DNA from: Whitmania pigra
Taxonomy: Eukaryota; Annelida; Clitellata; Hirudinida; Haemopidae
Direction of reading: 5' to 3'
DNA: 64,000 nucleotides
Assembly: GCA_021613335.1 (NCBI GenBank)
Contig: JAJTWR010000362.1
Span: 427,001 to 491,000, forward strand
A program made the position numbers and the translations under genes. Below are positions 1-22,201 of this stretch, piece after piece. Each line of letters opens with the position of its first letter. The stretch's first letter is position 1. The notes beneath the pieces were generated by a model that saw nothing but the letters and a program-made list of their open reading frames with translations, searched no databases and had not been told where the DNA came from.

Positions 1-3000
1 GACCCTCATGCCCTCGACTGCGCTCGTAAATGCCATGCGAACATGGGCTGAAGTTTCGAAAATGTTAGGCCACACAAAGTTCATCAGATGCGTGAGGGCA
101 TCGTCGCAACCGAGTCCTTGAACTCCAAGTGCCAAGTGACCTACTGCTGACATGGCTGTCTGTCTGTGCACGAGATCTCTGTCCATGAGGGCGTCTTCTA
201 GAAGTGGGGTAATGGCGTACACGTAATCCTTGCTCATTTCACCGATGTATTCCATGAGAAATGAAAGTGACTTGAGAACTCCATTCTGTACATTCATCTC
301 TGGAACTCTGTATTCGTTCATCAACGCCGGTAACACCGTAAACGGGGAACACGATTCGGCGACTATTGCTATGGCGACGGTTGTGCAGACACGATTCTGT
401 CTTTCTTGGACCTTGAGATTGTTCAACAAGGTGGCCAAGACGTCGTGGGGTCCAATGGCCTTGGCTATGTACCCGAAAGTATTGACCGCAGCTCTCCTGA
501 TGGCCTTCTTGTTGGCCTTGAGCAGTTCGAGTAGCTCGAAACAAATCCTCATCCACTCTCTGGCTGCAACATACTCAGCTCCCCTATCTGCTATGCGACC
601 GACCAGGTCGATGCAGTTTTCCTGTACCTTTTCGTGTCTATTTTTGAGGATGGGGGTCAGTCTTGGCAACAGATCTTTAATTGGTGGACACATCTTCGAC
701 ATACCAACGACACTTACGATGCTCTTCAATGCTCCGAGAATGCTACCAAGCACTTCGGGATATTCTTCGCCGAGGTATTCGTAAAAAAGCTGTCCCATAA
801 CAACAAGAGCTGATTCTTCCTCACAGCGCATCATCACGTGAGCAATGCGAGCCAAAAGGTCGGCTGCCTGCTGTCTTTGTGTGGCACATTTAGAATTCAA
901 TCTCCACCTAATAACTGCAGTAATCTGAGCAACATACTTCTTTGTCCTCGTTCCGAGGGCATTCACAACGGCTGCAATTCCGGTGATTATTGCTTGGTGT
1001 TCGGCTACATGTTCGTGAAATGCAAAGATTATTCCGTCGATGAGTCGTTCTTCGAGTGATGTGTCAATGTCGGCAGAGCCAACATTCATCAGAACCTTCT
1101 CAATAGTTTCCATAGTCATTTTCCTGAAGGGTTCGGAATCATCTTTCAAGCCGTTGACAATTCTTCCGACGATCTCAGATGCTCCAACCTTCTCGGCGAT
1201 GTCGATTGTAGTATCGACCAACTGCTTGTAGTTCTTTTTGTCCATGGCCATTCTTTGATTCCAGAAACACTTGAAGTAAGGAGGCAAAACTTCTTCTTTA
1301 ATGTAACTTTTCTGCACACCATCCGTAGCGCAACATTGCTTCACTGCCTTAAGAACTATCTTCTTCATCTCTTCATCGGGAGACTGAAACTCTCTAATAA
1401 GAATTCTCATGACTTCGTCGACAAGTACTTCAGCTGTGTTCGCGTCCATAAGAGGAAACATGCACCCGGCCGCCTTAATAAAGGCAGCCAGTCCTTTGCC
1501 TCTGTGGATTCTAATTCCATTCCACAAAGGTTTTATGATGCTATCAAATGATTCAAATCCATAAGGCGTGGCGGCTTCGGCTAGTGCAGCAATTGCCAGG
1601 GCTGTTATTGTTCTTACTTTTTGATTTTCATCAGAGAGTCCATCGTGAACGATACCAACCAGATCCTTAAGATGGGGCAAAATTGAACAGCCAATGAGGA
1701 TTGCTATCTGTTGAACAATCTTCATTCCAGTGTGCCTTGCCTGCCAACTCTTTTTGCTTGAGCACACAGCCTTTAGAAATTTTATAAGCGTGGAAACACC
1801 CAATGCAGAAGCAATGACGGCAAAAGATCTTGCAGTGGTGTTTCGGACATATTCGTCCATGTTGTCAATGTCTGGCCTCATGGTGGAGATCATTGTTGCA
1901 AAACCTGCAGCCTTAGCCAGATTGGATATAATTTCCCTACCCGAAATTCTCGCATAATAATCCTCGTCAATAAGAAGAGGTTGAACAACAATCAGTATGT
2001 TATGGACATAGGGTCTAACCAGATCATCTAACTTGTATAAAATTCTTTCTATAACCTTAATGATCAAGTGACGTTCTTGATCTTCCAAGTGAGGATTCAT
2101 GAGCAAGGGAAGAATTTGGTCAAAAAGAGCTTTAGCTCCAAAGTCTAGGGCTTTATCGGTTATTTGGCGTAGAGCGGCTTTTCTCATCGGAGGGGTACCG
2201 TTTTTTATCTTCAGCAGCAACTTCATAATTTTTCTTTCTTTCTGCTCATTCAATGGGAGACTCTCTTCATCGACATCAACCAACAGCTTGTCGAAGTACT
2301 GAATGTCGTCTTCCTTAATGAACGGCAAATTGGCATTTGGAGGTTGCAGGTCCACAACGTGGCTCTTGACATTCGGTGTTTGCATCAGGAATCCCATCTG
2401 CGAAGACGATGCCGGGGTAGGGGTTGCTAGGAGTTTCCTCGAAGGTGTGATTGGAACGTATCCACTTGGAGGTGGAAGCGGCTTAAACACATCATGTGGC
2501 GGCAACAAAGCATCGATTTCCTCGTCAGTGAGGGGCCTATTTCTTTCATCAAGTTCTCTCTGAAGAGTCCAAGCTTGTTTCTGTTCCGGAGTCATGGGAA
2601 TAGCAAAAGCGGGACCAGGCGTTGCCATAGCCATGGCCTTTGCCCCCATCGGAGTCGCTCCAAATGGAGTAAACGCAACTGGAGTGGCTCCACCGGTACT
2701 CAAACTCGTTGGGGTCATTAATCCAGGTGTGCTCATGCCTATAGAAAAGCATGGAGTGGCATTACTGGGTGTTTCATCCCATCTGGACTTCTTTACGCTG
2801 GCGCCAGGAACAACTTTGCATGGTTCGTTGTGACTCGGCGTTTCTCCCGGCGTTTGGTCCCACCTCCTTTTGCGTGCACCTGGAGTATCCTGTGAACTGC
2901 GACCGGGAGTTTCCGCTGCAGATGTGACATGACCAGGCGTGGCTTCCCACGTGTTCTGGACAGCCGGTGTTTCCTCGCCTCTGGACACGACTGGAGTGTC

Positions 3001-3495
3001 ATTCCATAAGGACACAGAAGGCGTAGCTGCTTCATCAAAAGCAGATTTCTTTGCCATCTGTGGCACTTCTTTGCTCGGAGTCTGATCCCAACGGCATTTC
3101 TTGACCGGTCGATCAGGAGCGACTGCGTTTGTATTGATCTTCAATGTGCCATCTTTGAGTTTAGATTTTAATTGTTCTGTAAGGGCTTTCTTCTGTCTCT
3201 TCTGCTCATTTTCTGTCATTATATGGGCAAATGTTCGTCGTTCTGACGACGCAGCAGGCGTTACACTTCCCTCCTGAAAAGGATCGTACCTAGCGGGTGA
3301 GAGTGTTATGTTCATCCTCTTGCTTTGGTATTCATTCTCTCTGTCTGTAATACGAGATCGATGCCCTACCATAGGATCATGATCGCTTTGGAGTCTCGGC
3401 GTTTCTTCGACATTTTGTTCCTCGTCAACAATATCTTGTGGATCAAACGCTACGAGGTTAAAATCGCCTTGGAGACTAGCGATTTTTACTGTCAT
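1..3495 (-). CDS. SF3B1: Splicing factor 3B subunit 1 (3' end off the window)
   Basis: SF3B1 is the HEAT-repeat scaffold of the U2 snRNP SF3b complex, which clamps the branch-site/U2 duplex in the nucleus. The start at 3495 opens a frame that stays open to base 1, giving 1165 codons without an intron; about 65 C-terminal residues lie beyond the edge. The N-terminal third carries the family's RWDQTP/RWDETP motifs (U2AF-homology ligand sites), followed by HEAT repeats. The lysine at residue 626 in the QKVRT context matches human K700, and the HTGMKIVQQ lysine matches K666. The pladienolide-pocket stretch [12 protein letters not shown] is conserved. The N-terminal region is about 70 residues shorter than human. 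The lack of introns is odd beside its intron-rich neighbours. Some HEAT repeats (human 710-900 equivalents) look more divergent than usual for this very conserved protein. It may be a gene that lost its introns, or a retrocopy. Confidence 0.95.
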   Translation of the reverse strand, partial: MTVKIASLQGDFNLVAFDPQDIVDEEQNVEETPRLQSDHDPMVGHRSRITDRENEYQSKRMNITLSPARYDPFQEGSVTPAASSERRTFAHIMTENEQKRQKKALTEQLKSKLKDGTLKINTNAVAPDRPVKKCRWDQTPSKEVPQMAKKSAFDEAATPSVSLWNDTPVVSRGEETPAVQNTWEATPGHVTSAAETPGRSSQDTPGARKRRWDQTPGETPSHNEPCKVVPGASVKKSRWDETPSNATPCFSIGMSTPGLMTPTSLSTGGATPVAFTPFGATPMGAKAMAMATPGPAFAIPMTPEQKQAWTLQRELDERNRPLTDEEIDALLPPHDVFKPLPPPSGYVPITPSRKLLATPTPASSSQMGFLMQTPNVKSHVVDLQPPNANLPFIKEDDIQYFDKLLVDVDEESLPLNEQKERKIMKLLLKIKNGTPPMRKAALRQITDKALDFGAKALFDQILPLLMNPHLEDQERHLIIKVIERILYKLDDLVRPYVHNILIVVQPLLIDEDYYARISGREIISNLAKAAGFATMISTMRPDIDNMDEYVRNTTARSFAVIASALGVSTLIKFLKAVCSSKKSWQARHTGMKIVQQIAILIGCSILPHLKDLVGIVHDGLSDENQKVRTITALAIAALAEAATPYGFESFDSIIKPLWNGIRIHRGKGLAAFIKAAGCMFPLMDANTAEVLVDEVMRILIREFQSPDEEMKKIVLKAVKQCCATDGVQKSYIKEEVLPPYFKCFWNQRMAMDKKNYKQLVDTTIDIAEKVGASEIVGRIVNGLKDDSEPFRKMTMETIEKVLMNVGSADIDTSLEERLIDGIIFAFHEHVAEHQAIITGIAAVVNALGTRTKKYVAQITAVIRWRLNSKCATQRQQAADLLARIAHVMMRCEEESALVVMGQLFYEYLGEEYPEVLGSILGALKSIVSVVGMSKMCPPIKDLLPRLTPILKNRHEKVQENCIDLVGRIADRGAEYVAAREWMRICFELLELLKANKKAIRRAAVNTFGYIAKAIGPHDVLATLLNNLKVQERQNRVCTTVAIAIVAESCSPFTVLPALMNEYRVPEMNVQNGVLKSLSFLMEYIGEMSKDYVYAITPLLEDALMDRDLVHRQTAMSAVGHLALGVQGLGCDDALTHLMNFVWPNIFETSAHVRMAFTSAVEGMRV

Positions 3496-4423
3496 TTTAG
3501 AATATGTTGTCTGTATTGAATCTGCTTGTAATATGTTTTGCTTGGCTGAGTGGTTGGCTGTTATTTGCAGAAGTATTTGCATCTGAGGTGTGATTAAAAG
3601 ATTCTAAAAATGAATATTAATTTTATTACTATTTATTAAAAAGCCATATAATTTTAATTTAATTAATTTTAAAAATAATAAAATTTATAATCATTTTCAT
3701 TACTAATTAAAATTCTTATGACAATTAATTTCCAAGTAAATTAATTTTCTTACTCACAAAATCCAAATTAATTTAAGAACATTTAAAAGCACTACAACTA
3801 ATTTTGCTAAAATATATCTTCTGCACCACACAAACTTGATAGCTCTTATGTCATTCCTAGTTATCATTTTAAGGCATTTTAAGGTTAATCATTGAAATAC
3901 AAATTATGCAAAGTCATGGCTAAATAAAATAACATTTAATCGCAATCTACTTATTGACGATTTTGTTTCAAAATAAAATCCTCCCAGCACAGCATCAACA
4001 ATAAAACAGCAACAACAGCAATATCATCATTTACAGACGAACACCCATGGAGGGCCAACACGAGATAAAAGCATCATGAGACAAATGCTGAAGGTCACGA
4101 CCTTAATAGGTTATCACTAAACGTGCTACTAATGATAAATTGCAAACACTCAATCCATCAAGATAATATGCCTGGAGTCTAGCAGCCACTGTAAGTCCGA
4201 AATACTTTTTCCTCATACATCATTGCTCATATCTAACCCATAAAAAAGGTAGTAATCTGAAAGGGCGATGACGTCAATTCCATCTTTTTGAAGACAAACA
4301 AGGCACCAATATCGATGTCAGCGAATGACGACCACGACGAGGAAACAGTAACCATAGCAACGATGCTAAAACTTTAATGTGAGAGTAATAATGATAATGA
4401 TTATAAAATGTGATCCCAATCAA

Positions 4424-4457
<34 letters not shown>

Positions 4458-5638
4458 TAATAATAATAATAATGATAATAATAATAATAGTAACAGTAGC
4501 AATTACATCAATAGAACATATCAGAAGAGAAAGTTGAGTTTGATAAATAAGAATTTTAAAAATAATATTTGAACGTAAGATTTAATAAATAATCCCAGTC
4601 ATGCTCTCAAGTTACTGCTAATACTTCGGGTTGAATGAAAAATAGATCATCACCATCACCACATCATACCTCGACACAGCTACTTCAATCAATCTAGTTC
4701 CCACAGGAATGGCAAAAGCAATCAAAGAATGAAGGAAAATTATAATAAGGAAATACAACTTTTTCCGCTAATGACATAGGTTTTCTTAACATTATTAAGA
4801 CTGCAAAATACATTCCGATAACAAATTAACATTAACCGTGCAACATTTTCTGTGTAATTAAGGTGGAGTGAGATTGAACTTGATTAAATAATAAAAAATA
4901 ATAATTACTCATAATCATAACATCACTGGTCTCCCACGACAACGAGAGGCATCCTTGGCCAAAGATTGCAAGAGAAGTTGCACGTCAACTACATCAACTT
5001 CCTATTTCCAGGGATGCATTCAAGCATAGAAAATAATTGTAATTGGAAATGTTTTTGGATACTAATTATTCACTTACTTGTTAATCAGCCTTCTCTGCAG
5101 AATAATCATAAAATTTAATGGAAAGCAAAACGAAATGCTACAGGATGACGGTGACGACGAGCCAATCAAACGGGACTTATCAAGCTCGAACTGGCCAATC
5201 AAGGTGGATGTAACAAGTTCGGACTGACCAAATGCAAAGGGCACAATTGACAAAAATCAAAACCATCCACCATTTGGACTGATTGTTGACTCCGCAAAAA
5301 ACAAATTTTTCTTAACAATAATAATAATAATAATATAATAATAATAATAACATACTAAAGTGAACAGTAGAATTTGACTGCAGATATATCAAATCAAAAA
5401 GTGCCCGTCAAATCAATGAGTACTACAGCTTCAACAAAAGCAACGACCAACAATAACGAATTTAATTTTCAATATTTCTCACATTTCAAATATTTTCAAA
5501 CGACAGGTAATTCAATTATCTCAAAATTAATTTCCACAATTATCATCCCCTTCACCTCCATTACCAAGACAACGTTGAACAAGATTTAAGGTCCATAAAC
5601 TAATATTCTGCTAATTAATATTCATGAACTTAAGGAGG
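3496..5638. other. Intergenic between SF3B1 start and V-ATPase a 3' end
   Basis: About 2.1 kb of AT-rich sequence upstream of SF3B1, which must hold its promoter. I see an imperfect (AAT)n tract at about 4424-4490 and a shorter one at 5314-5350. There is no convincing coding exon. The small open frame near 5374-5589 has no family resemblance and is low in complexity. A candidate AG acceptor (CACCTCAG on the minus strand) sits about 70 nt upstream of the SF3B1 ATG, so a 5' UTR intron or trans-splice site is possible. Confidence 0.5.
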
Positions 5639-14144
<8,506 letters not shown>

Positions 14145-14950
14145 TTCGACGTTTTCCTGAAAATTAAACACACATATAACCACTAGCGGTACTTGATGTA
14201 ATACAGAAAGGCCGAACTGTCCCGAAAGTGTCAACGATGTTCTCAAGACTTAGAAATAACTTAATCTATCAAAATGATTGAACGAATCAATTACAAGAAA
14301 AGAACCTTGTGGTCCTCAATCTTTCACGAGCAAACGGATTACTCAAACCAAAATCATATGAGTAAATAAATATCACGGCTGACCGTCTTAGTGGGAGGCA
14401 AAAGGTCTATATTTTTTAGAAATAAAATTTATTATCAAATACTTTAATTAAATGTTGATTTGTTATGAAGTTTGCTTTAAAATTATTAAAATAGCTTCGA
14501 ACGAATATTGTAAGACGGTATTTTATTGCATGCAGGTGAATCATAAATTTGTGTGACGATTTTTAAAATAATAATATTTTATTGAATTATTTGCTTTGAA
14601 ATATTTATGCAAAGCCATTACATTAATCTTCTTTCTGTTCGTCCAAAACAGGCGTTCATATATCACTCGCGACTTAAAAATCTGTTCTTTCAAGAATTTT
14701 AATAGGCGAACGACATTTTGAAAACTTGAATAAGTTTGTATTTGCCGTGTTTATGAATGCGTTGTAGGACCCGATTTAATGACTTTTGTTTCACTACGTT
14801 ATAGATAGTTTAATTCACGTTTAAATATACCTTTATAAGACAGCATATTTATCCAACTTTTTTAACAATGCGCAAAATTTGTAACTTGAAGTTTTGCGTG
14901 TTTTAAATTCAGGCTGAAATTCATTTAAGAAATCAAACTACCTAAAGAAG
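14145..14950. promoter_or_regulatory. Divergent intergenic region between V-ATPase a and CNOT4
   Basis: About 800 bp separate the two head-to-head start codons, so promoters and 5' UTRs of both genes must lie here. AG acceptors precede each ATG: on the minus strand TTTCAG just before the V-ATPase start, and on the plus strand TTTAAATTCAG about 35 nt before the CNOT4 start. No TATA box is obvious. The sequence is AT-rich and otherwise featureless. Confidence 0.5.
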
Positions 14951-17900
14951 ATGTCCCAAGAAAATCTAGTGGTAAATTATATATTTTAGTTTTTGCTTAA
15001 AAAAACAACTTCAAGGCTAACAGAGGCTATTCTAACTTATGGAATTGATTATCTTGAGTGGCAAGGAGTAATTTCCTGCTTGTTTGAACCAAATGCTCTT
15101 ATTCTTTCAATGTTGTGCCTTTTGGCTTAAGTAAACCATAATATAATACCATTTACTAAGTACGCTTAGCATAACTGCCACACCTATGTGCTTGTTATGC
15201 ATTATGCATTCTGTCCAGCTTATCAATGGTCACATTCGTTTTAGTTTTGTTTAGTTTGTGCAAGTTTTTTGGGCGACCATTGCTTAGCACATATGTTAGA
15301 ATACCCCAATCCTAAAATTGAAGCAGGTCATTTGTTACAACCAAGTCATTGTTATCTTGTCACATATACATGAAAGGCATTCCACATTTTGTTGCAAATG
15401 TTCACTTAATTGCTGTTATTATGGCACCTGTCAATATCTAAGCAAGAGTGATAAATGAAATTATTTAGTTTTAAATTTGCGTTCATTTCGACAGTGTCCA
15501 CTCTGCATGGAGGACCTTGACATTGATGATCTCACCTTCATACCTTGTACCTGTGGTTATCAGGTTTAGTTATTAGCCATTTCATTATTAAACAAATATG
15601 TACATGTAATAAACTACACATTAAGACTAAAGGCAAACATTATTAAGGCCCATTAAGATTTTTAATTGAATTGTTTGGCATTTTTGAAATCTCATTGCTG
15701 CCACTGTTTGGCTTCAGATATGCCGGTTTTGCTGGCACAGGATACGAACAGCAGAGAGTGGTACTTGTCCAGCCTGTAGAAAGGTTAGAGGTCAAGGCAT
15801 GGTTGTCTGATTTGTACTTGCTTACTTAATTGCTTTCACTCATTTCAGCCTTACACAGAAGGTCCAGCTCAGTTCAAACCTCTTTCTACGAACGAGTGAG
15901 TGTCGCAATACGGTGATGGTGTTGTTTTAAGTTTAAGTAGATGCCACTTTGTAGTTGTGCTTATGTAGTTAATGATTATAGGAGTGGTTTGCATTCATTT
16001 TGTCCAGTTTCAATGTTCTAGTGTTAATAGTTTGCTCGACCTGTGTAATTTTAATTGTCTCGAATTGCTAAACAACGGCTTGTTTATTTGTTACAAAGAA
16101 TCAATTTTTCGATTAAGAATAAATCAGTTGAAAAAGAACAAGAAATTAAAAGAGTCGGAAGAAAAGAAAAAAAACATAGAAAAAAGTCTCCAGTTTTTCG
16201 CAAGCGCCCGGTTAGTCGCCGTCGGTGTTCTTCATTGCCGACGCTGTCGGCTGTTTTAATAATCAATAACTATTTCGTTCATTGTTTACGCTAATGTTTA
16301 CTTTGCGGACGTAAGAGATCAATGTTCTAAAGTTTTGTTGCTGTATTTGTCGACGACGTGTTCCAGCTTGAGATGCAGTCGACCTAGCAACTAAGAAATG
16401 TCGTCATTAGTGTCTCGCAAAAAGTCGATCATTCCGTGTAAATCTTCTCGAATATTTAAGAATTCTAAACAATAAGAATTGTCTCTATTCTGTGTTTAAA
16501 CAGAGTCATTCAAAAGAACTTGATGTTTGTGGTTGGTCTGCCGTCAAACATCACCGAGTTCGAGCTCAGGAAGCAAGAAAATTTCGGAAAGTTCGGCAAG
16601 ATAAACAAAGTCACGCTAACGAGGATGGCGCCTCCGAGCAACAACAACAACAATACCTCTATCTCGCAACATAGCAACAGTCAGGTGGGCTTTTTGTGGC
16701 ACTAATGCAATTGGCTTTTGTGAGATGCTTTTTTTTTACCTTAAAGGCTCACATAATAACTAGATTGTATATATTTGCATAATAATCTGTTTGAGACTAG
16801 TGCATATTGATCGTACGATAGCAAAGCACTTACATTACTTTTGTTCACTTTCATTATCAGAAAAAAAATGATAAACATTACCATCACCTTATTATAATCA
16901 CTACCACTACTACTTTAATTATAATCGTCACTCACCACGTCCCTCGACAGTGTCAAAGTGCCTACGTCATGTTTGCCCGCATTGAAGACACTCTGCAGGC
17001 AATCAAGGCCCTCAACTCTTCCCAGCACCAGTTTGGCAAGTCCATAAAGGCCTCTCTGGGGACCACGAAATACTGCAGCAGGTTCACGAAAGGACAACAG
17101 TGCCTCAAATCAGTTAGTCCCCGTTTGTTCTTTTGCGACCGAGCAGGTTTATTTCGACAGGATATCGCCACATTGAACATATATATATAGTGTGTGATGT
17201 ATTATGTTGACTATTTTTATTAGGTTTATTTATTATTACATAATAAGCATGTTTTTATTCTTAAACTTTTTAAAATTTTGCGCTGCTGAGCATTTGACGC
17301 GTACACGTGCTTGTCATATTCAAAGCAGATTGAAATGCATTTTAATGAGGTGCATGCAATTATCTATTTAATTAATTTGTTTATTTGATGATTATGATTT
17401 AATTAGTTATTTCAATGCCCTAAGAAGTTGTTAAGATAATTAACAATATTGTATACCATCTCTTGGCATAATGCGTTGCATAAGTCAGCAATCAATGTGA
17501 ATTGTTTAGAATGTCAAAAATATGCACAGAGTATCTGGTGACATCGCTTGTCGATCACTTGCTCATCTTGCTTTATACCAAACAATGCCAAACCAAAAAA
17601 GATTGTTGATGATGATGATGAACAGTTGATCGAAAGTTGACGAATGTATCTTTTCCACTGTTAAGGAGTGTATGTACCTACACGAGGCGGTGGACGAGGA
17701 GGCCTGCTTCACCAAGGAGGAGATACAACAGGGGTTTGTGATGGCGAATGTTCGATTGTTTTTTCGACCAGTCGAGAGAGAGCTAGCTGCCGGCAGTCGG
17801 TCGAGTGGTCAGGCTCGACTGGACCGGGTTCGATTCCCAGGTTCGGGCGCTGCCCACCTAGGCGAAGCTCTTGATGACCCAGCTAGGCACGATCGTGGGG

Positions 17901-20900
17901 AAAAGTGCCGGGCGACCCCATACGGGGATGCTGCACGAACCCCTGTGCCCGGCATGACAGCAAGACCCCTACGCAACACCTGAGATGTGACCCGAGTCCA
18001 ACTGATATTGCCAAAAACCACGAGACCACAAGTGCAGAATTATTTTTAATATCATCGGTTTCCATTACCTCGATATGTTAAAAATAATAAACATTGGCTC
18101 TCTCTGTCTATGCTAACCGTGGGAATTAAATTAGAATTCTTCTCATTTTTAGGAAGCACATAGCCTACGAGCAGAAACTTTTCTCCATCTATTGCAAGCA
18201 AGATGAAATCTGCCTAAGAACTCCGTCTCCATCCACAGCAAACCAGGATAACCACCTGTTGCCTGGCAGAGTTGAGAAGGTCACCACTGGTATAGAGAAC
18301 AAGCAGAACGGAAAAGGTCGTGAGAGGTGAAGTTTGATTCATTTTTTAGAAGACATTCATTTTCAGTCTGATATTACCGAAAAACAGGATTAGAACAAAT
18401 GATATTTAATGTCAAATTAAGCATCGGTATTGTATTCATGCAGCCCCAAGCAATCTAAGACTATTAAACCGGCAACGACAGAGTCGACTACGCAGCCTAA
18501 TCCGAGCAAACCCGCGACCGTCGTCCAAACGCACTGCTGGACAGTGAGTGGAGCGACCATAGTCAAGTCCAATCTTAAGCCTCGAAATGCTACCGGCCAG
18601 ACCACGACCTCGATCACTAAAAACGGTCTCCTCATAAACAACGGTTCCGTGAATCTGCAAAAGCTAGGCGATAAAGATAAAAAAGACAAATCATTCAACA
18701 ACAAAACTAAGGAGAAGGAGCTACAAAAATCAGAAGCCATGACTGCTCAGTGCGAGAGCGCGAGAACATCTATTTCCAGTAACGACAACAACAACAACGA
18801 TATGACGTCTGAGCTCCCAGAAGTTAGGGACGATGCTTCCAGTAGAACGTCCGCCGACGAAGACTTTTCCAATCCGCCCTCGGAAGACGGCTTAGCAGGC
18901 AAGATGCTGGAAAAGGTTCCCGTTCCTTCCCCCGTCGACTCCGAGGAAGCCCAGAGGTCTCTGAGTTGCGAGGAAGAACTGCAAGGGGACGACGAGGAGG
19001 AAGACGTTTCGTCGACAAACGATTCGAACGTCGCATCCAACGAGCGCCTCGCAGAACTGGAACTGGAAATCGGGCTGAGGCAGAGTCCGAACCTAGACGA
19101 GAACATCACGAAGTCCGAGCACTTCTTGGCCGGGGAAGAGTTCGACAGCCCCCTCGGTCGGTCGCCCGTGGAAAGTTTCTTCGACGGCATAGCCTCAACT
19201 CCTCACACCAAGGGAGCTCTACCGCCTTCAAATCTTCTGGACATATCGGACAGTAAGTTTCTGACTCGCTATTTATCCGTTAATAAAATTAAGTATGACT
19301 CCATTGAAAAATTAAAGCTAATGTTAGTGATAATATTGCAATTCAAAAATAATTCCATAAATTATGTTTATTCCAGTCGAGGTCGAGGTAGCTGACTTGA
19401 AAGTAGAGGAGTCAACAAACTCCCTGGACTGCAGCAAGGATGACGATCGCCATGACGATGGTATGATTTTTAGGTTCCATTCTCATTCTCAATCCAAAAA
19501 GATCAACGTAAAAGTTAAAGAAATAATTCATTACTAAGTAACTAATAATATGCCTTCCTCAGACATCGACCCGTGGAAAATAGTCTCCTTACAACTAGAC
19601 ATGATAAACAATGAACGCATCTTGGAAGAGGGACCGCTCTACTGCCAGACGTCGACGAGTTTTCTCCAAATGGAAGCCGAAAGGTCAATGCTGGGGTCGT
19701 GCGGGTTCCAAGAGAACCGGCCGAGCCACTTTCAGCAGTTCTTCAACAACTGCCACGACCAACCGTTGTTGAGCAGTTCCGGTGAGTTGTACATGCAGTT
19801 GTTGATGTTGTTTTTGTGTTGTCCAGATAGAATTTCATTGGCCACTTTTTCCTTCCGACATTGTGCCACGTCTGTTGTTGCTGCTGTCATTTTTGTTGTC
19901 TTGTTTTCTCATTATTCACTTCATCGTTCCAGCTCGATTGTTTAGAGCGTTCGAAAGTCAATGGGGTTTTGAGTATCATTACTTAGACGCTTATCCTGAC
20001 CACTATGCAGATATGGCCATGACCAGAAACAGGAGCTTCAGGCAACAAGATATACTGGAGGATATGGATCGACAGAGACAACAGCAAAGGATGCAACTGA
20101 TTATGCAACAACAGCAACAGTTCATGAACGGGGCGAGGGCTCCGATTTTTCCCCCCGTGGATTCCAAGCCGGGCAATCCCTTTTACTCCGACCTCCCCAA
20201 CTGTATGCCCTACCTTGGGTTGCAGGACCAGCAAAGGCCGGTCCCCATGCAAGACCAGTATTCCAGTGCTCATGTGCACCATCAGATGCAACAACAACAG
20301 ATGCATCGACAACATTACCTGTACATGCAGAAGCTCCAACAGCAGCAACTCGAACTGGCCAATCAGAGACTTCACCCGCAATTTATGCCTCCTTCGACCG
20401 CGTTCAACGGCCAACATCTCGTCAACAACAACGCTCTTCTGCCTGGCAACAACCAAGTCATGGCAAGACAGCAGCAACAACAACAACTGAAGCAATTGCA
20501 TGAGCAGCAGAACATGGTATGCGTTTGCTAAAGAGCAGGTTTCGACTGTATAAAGTAGATCGAGATTCACTTAAAGCAATAAAATATTTTTAACTTTAAT
20601 CTGTCATTAGTTCTTGTTCAGTTACGTGGTTTTTAGTTTCTTACTACCGTTTACGATATTATAAAATCTTGTCATAATATTTGACCGTGATATTTGTTTG
20701 TAACTTGATAATAACATTCGTTAGTACTCCGTAATAATATACGTCGACTGTTTTCCATTTAGAGTCAAGTTTTACCAAATGAACAGAAAAGATGGCAGGA
20801 TGGCTTGAAGGCCATGTTACCAAATGTCAACATCAGCTTCGGTCCGAGTCCACCATTCGTCAAGGAGAATCAGAACCCGCCCACCAAGCAACCGGCGTTG

Positions 20901-22059
20901 ACCAATGGTGACGTGTTCTTGGATACTTCCATGAGGAATGGAGGTTACAATCATTCCTCATTTTTATAAAATTTTTGAACATAAAATTCCTATTTAACCG
21001 ACTTTTGAGTTTCGTCGTCGTTTTTTTTTTGGCCCAATAATGGCCGAGATTTGGTCAGGTATTCTTCGAATCGTTGATATTTGAATTGTTTGGATTGAAC
21101 CTAGTGCTGGTTAGATGGATAACTAATTGCTTGGTTTAGGATTTATGATTTGTACCACAGTAATTAATTACATTTGCTTGCACTAGTAAGAAATCTTGTG
21201 ATTTTATAATTTCAATAAAGCAAAAAAAAAAACATAAAGCTTTCCATTGCATGTCCAATGCCACTTTGTACAATTTTAACATTGCTTCTGTTTCCGAGCA
21301 GTTTAGAGTGGCCAGATATTCGACGTTGTTATTAATTTAATTGAACTCATTCATGTCTCCATGTGGTTGAATCAACTTTCGATTGTACAAACCAAATTCA
21401 GACGCTTCCAATGGATCGATGCACGAAGTGGCCTGTCTCGATCCGGCCATAGTCAATGCCGGTGCTGTGGCCAATTACTGTGAGTATTCAAGTATGGGAT
21501 TGATCATCTTATTAGCGTGATTTTGAGTGAGAATTGTAGAAAATGGAAGTCTATTGTTATCTGTTAAGTTGCAATGAATGATAACGATATACCTATTATT
21601 TAGAGGTTTTATGTGGGAGTTTTCTCTTGGATTTAGCCTTTACATAGTTTTATGATTGTAGAAGGGTGTGTTTTTTTAGATAAAAACTTTTATTGCTGTA
21701 ATTTGTAAGTGGAACTTCAAGCATTGTTCTTCAAAAGATTGTTTGCAGTGCCAGATTCCAGAGTCAAGAATAATTTGTTAATTCCAGCCGTCCCTTCTTC
21801 CTACAACACCAACCTCATGGTTCAACAGCAGCAGCAACAACAACAGCATCACATGGGATTCAACTACTCCATGTCAAATTACCAGAGGTTACAGCAGCAA
21901 CAGGAGTCTGTTGTCCACAGATCCTTCGACTGGCAGGGGCAGACGAACGGCATCTCGGATGTGCCTCAGCACGTGCCTCTATTCGCCAGGGGTGTCCCTG
22001 GGGTACCACCCCCGCCGGGATTCGAAAAGCTGCATCCGTCGAGGAAAGAGCACATGTGA
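14951..22059 (+). CDS. CNOT4: CCR4-NOT subunit 4, RING E3 ubiquitin ligase
   Basis: CNOT4 is the RING/RRM ubiquitin ligase of the CCR4-NOT mRNA decay and ribosome quality-control machinery. The 16 exons are 14951-14971, 15495-15563, 15718-15783, 15849-15895, 16118-16210, 16504-16684, 16951-17112, 17666-17733, 18153-18326, 18444-19252, 19377-19460, 19563-19781, 19933-20516, 20763-20943, 21402-21479 and 21788-22059. Phases close throughout for 1035 aa. The order is: the C4C4 RING (CPLCMEDLDIDDL, CTCGYQ, ICRFCWHRIRT, CPACRKPY), a basic coiled helix, an RRM (MFVVGL as RNP2, AYVMFARI as RNP1), a C3H zinc finger ending CMYLHE, then a long acidic/serine-rich and glutamine-rich tail. The tail has a W-x-D-GLKAMLPNVNI block typical of CNOT4 and ends with PPPPGFEKL. 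The tail makes it much longer than vertebrate CNOT4. AATAAA occurs near 22422. Confidence 0.95.
17785..18040 (+). mobile_element. tRNA-derived SINE-like insertion in CNOT4 intron 8
   Basis: A GC-rich island in an AT-rich intron. It has a perfect Pol III B-box (GGTTCGATTCC at 17827-17837) and an A-box-like GTCGAGTGGTCAGGC about 30 nt upstream, as in a tRNA head. A GC-rich body of about 200 bp follows, to the ACCACAAG region. It cannot be a functional tRNA because no cloverleaf closes around the B-box. A SINE with a tRNA-like head fits best. I could not delimit target-site duplications. Confidence 0.6.
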
Positions 22060-22165
22060 TTGCAAGAAGCGTTAGTTTTCTTTCTTTTCAATTTAAATGC
22101 TATTAATTTTTAATAATTTTATTGGGGACCTATTGATATTATTATTATTGTTATTATTATTATTA

Positions 22166-22201
<36 letters not shown>

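Noticed and set aside
16118..16130. CNOT4 exon 5 starting at the AG at 16127
   Set aside because: That start makes a stop at once in the phase left by exon 4. The AG at 16116-16117 gives an in-frame E-I-N-Q-L-K-K join matching the family.
17820..17840. tRNA gene in CNOT4 intron
   Set aside because: The B-box is perfect but no cloverleaf or acceptor stem closes around it; a SINE head fits better.
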